From NCBI GenBank assembly GCA_039800005.1, contig JBDLRN010000053.1:1-15576 (forward strand): a stretch of 15,576 nucleotides of DNA. Direction: 5' to 3'. The notes under the pieces are model-generated. The model was not told the DNA's origin, searched no databases, and saw nothing but the letters and a program-made list of their open reading frames with translations. The position numbers and the translations under genes are program-made. Below, piece by piece: positions 15,575-15,576 of the stretch. The stretch's first letter is position 1. Each line of letters opens with the position of its first letter. Source of the stretch: Casp-actino8 sp039800005. Lineage in GTDB: Bacteria > Actinomycetota > Acidimicrobiia > Acidimicrobiales > Ilumatobacteraceae.

Positions 15575-15576
15575 CC

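Overview
The window is a gene-dense, high-GC bacterial segment (coding from end to end, frequent GTG starts, ATGA/TGATG overlaps, TANNNT -10 boxes directly in front of start codons). The gene set points to Actinomycetota: an Sdh1-type succinate dehydrogenase, an Rv0958-like AAA+ ATPase, a fused LivH-LivM permease, and a DUF35/DUF35/thiolase/thiolase cassette resembling mycobacterial Rv3521-Rv3523 (ltp4/ltp3). An Acidimicrobiia-like lineage seems likely to me, but that is inference and not read from a marker gene.

Layout. (1) Positions 1-2979, plus strand: the 3' end of a single-subunit cytochrome b558 membrane anchor (sdhC), then sdhA and sdhB, forming complex II. (2) 2983-5145, minus strand: a cytosolic glycoside hydrolase family 2 enzyme (beta-mannosidase-like), convergent with sdhB. 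(3) 5193-6605, plus strand: a MoxR/ChlI-like AAA+ ATPase, divergent from the hydrolase across a 47-bp gap that appears to hold two back-to-back leaderless promoters. (4) 12248 down to 6619, minus strand: a five-gene operon for a branched-chain-amino-acid-type (HAAT family) ABC importer: lipoprotein binding protein, fused LivH-LivM permease with an extra C-terminal membrane domain, LivG, LivF, and a small two-helix membrane protein. A perfect GC-rich hairpin separates its end from the end of the ATPase gene. (5) 12381-15574, plus strand: two DUF35 OB-fold proteins and two SCP-2/thiolase-like proteins, tightly coupled.

The most interesting part is the junction of (4) and (5). The importer and the thiolase-like cassette diverge from a 132-bp region carrying three tandem 21-bp repeats, two helical turns apart, which look like an operator array for an unknown regulator. 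Both thiolase-like proteins lack the usual nucleophilic cysteine and the GHP histidine. The first DUF35 protein has lost its zinc ribbon, while the second keeps all four cysteines. I infer a substrate-uptake-plus-degradation unit: the importer brings in an acid (not necessarily an amino acid) and the DUF35/thiolase-like complex performs a carbon-carbon cleavage, possibly an aldolase-type step as in sterol side-chain catabolism, on its CoA derivative. No acyl-CoA ligase, dehydrogenase, hydratase or regulator gene is in the window, so the substrate cannot be named. No RNA genes, insertion sequences or CRISPR arrays were seen, and no gene-free stretch exceeds 132 bases.
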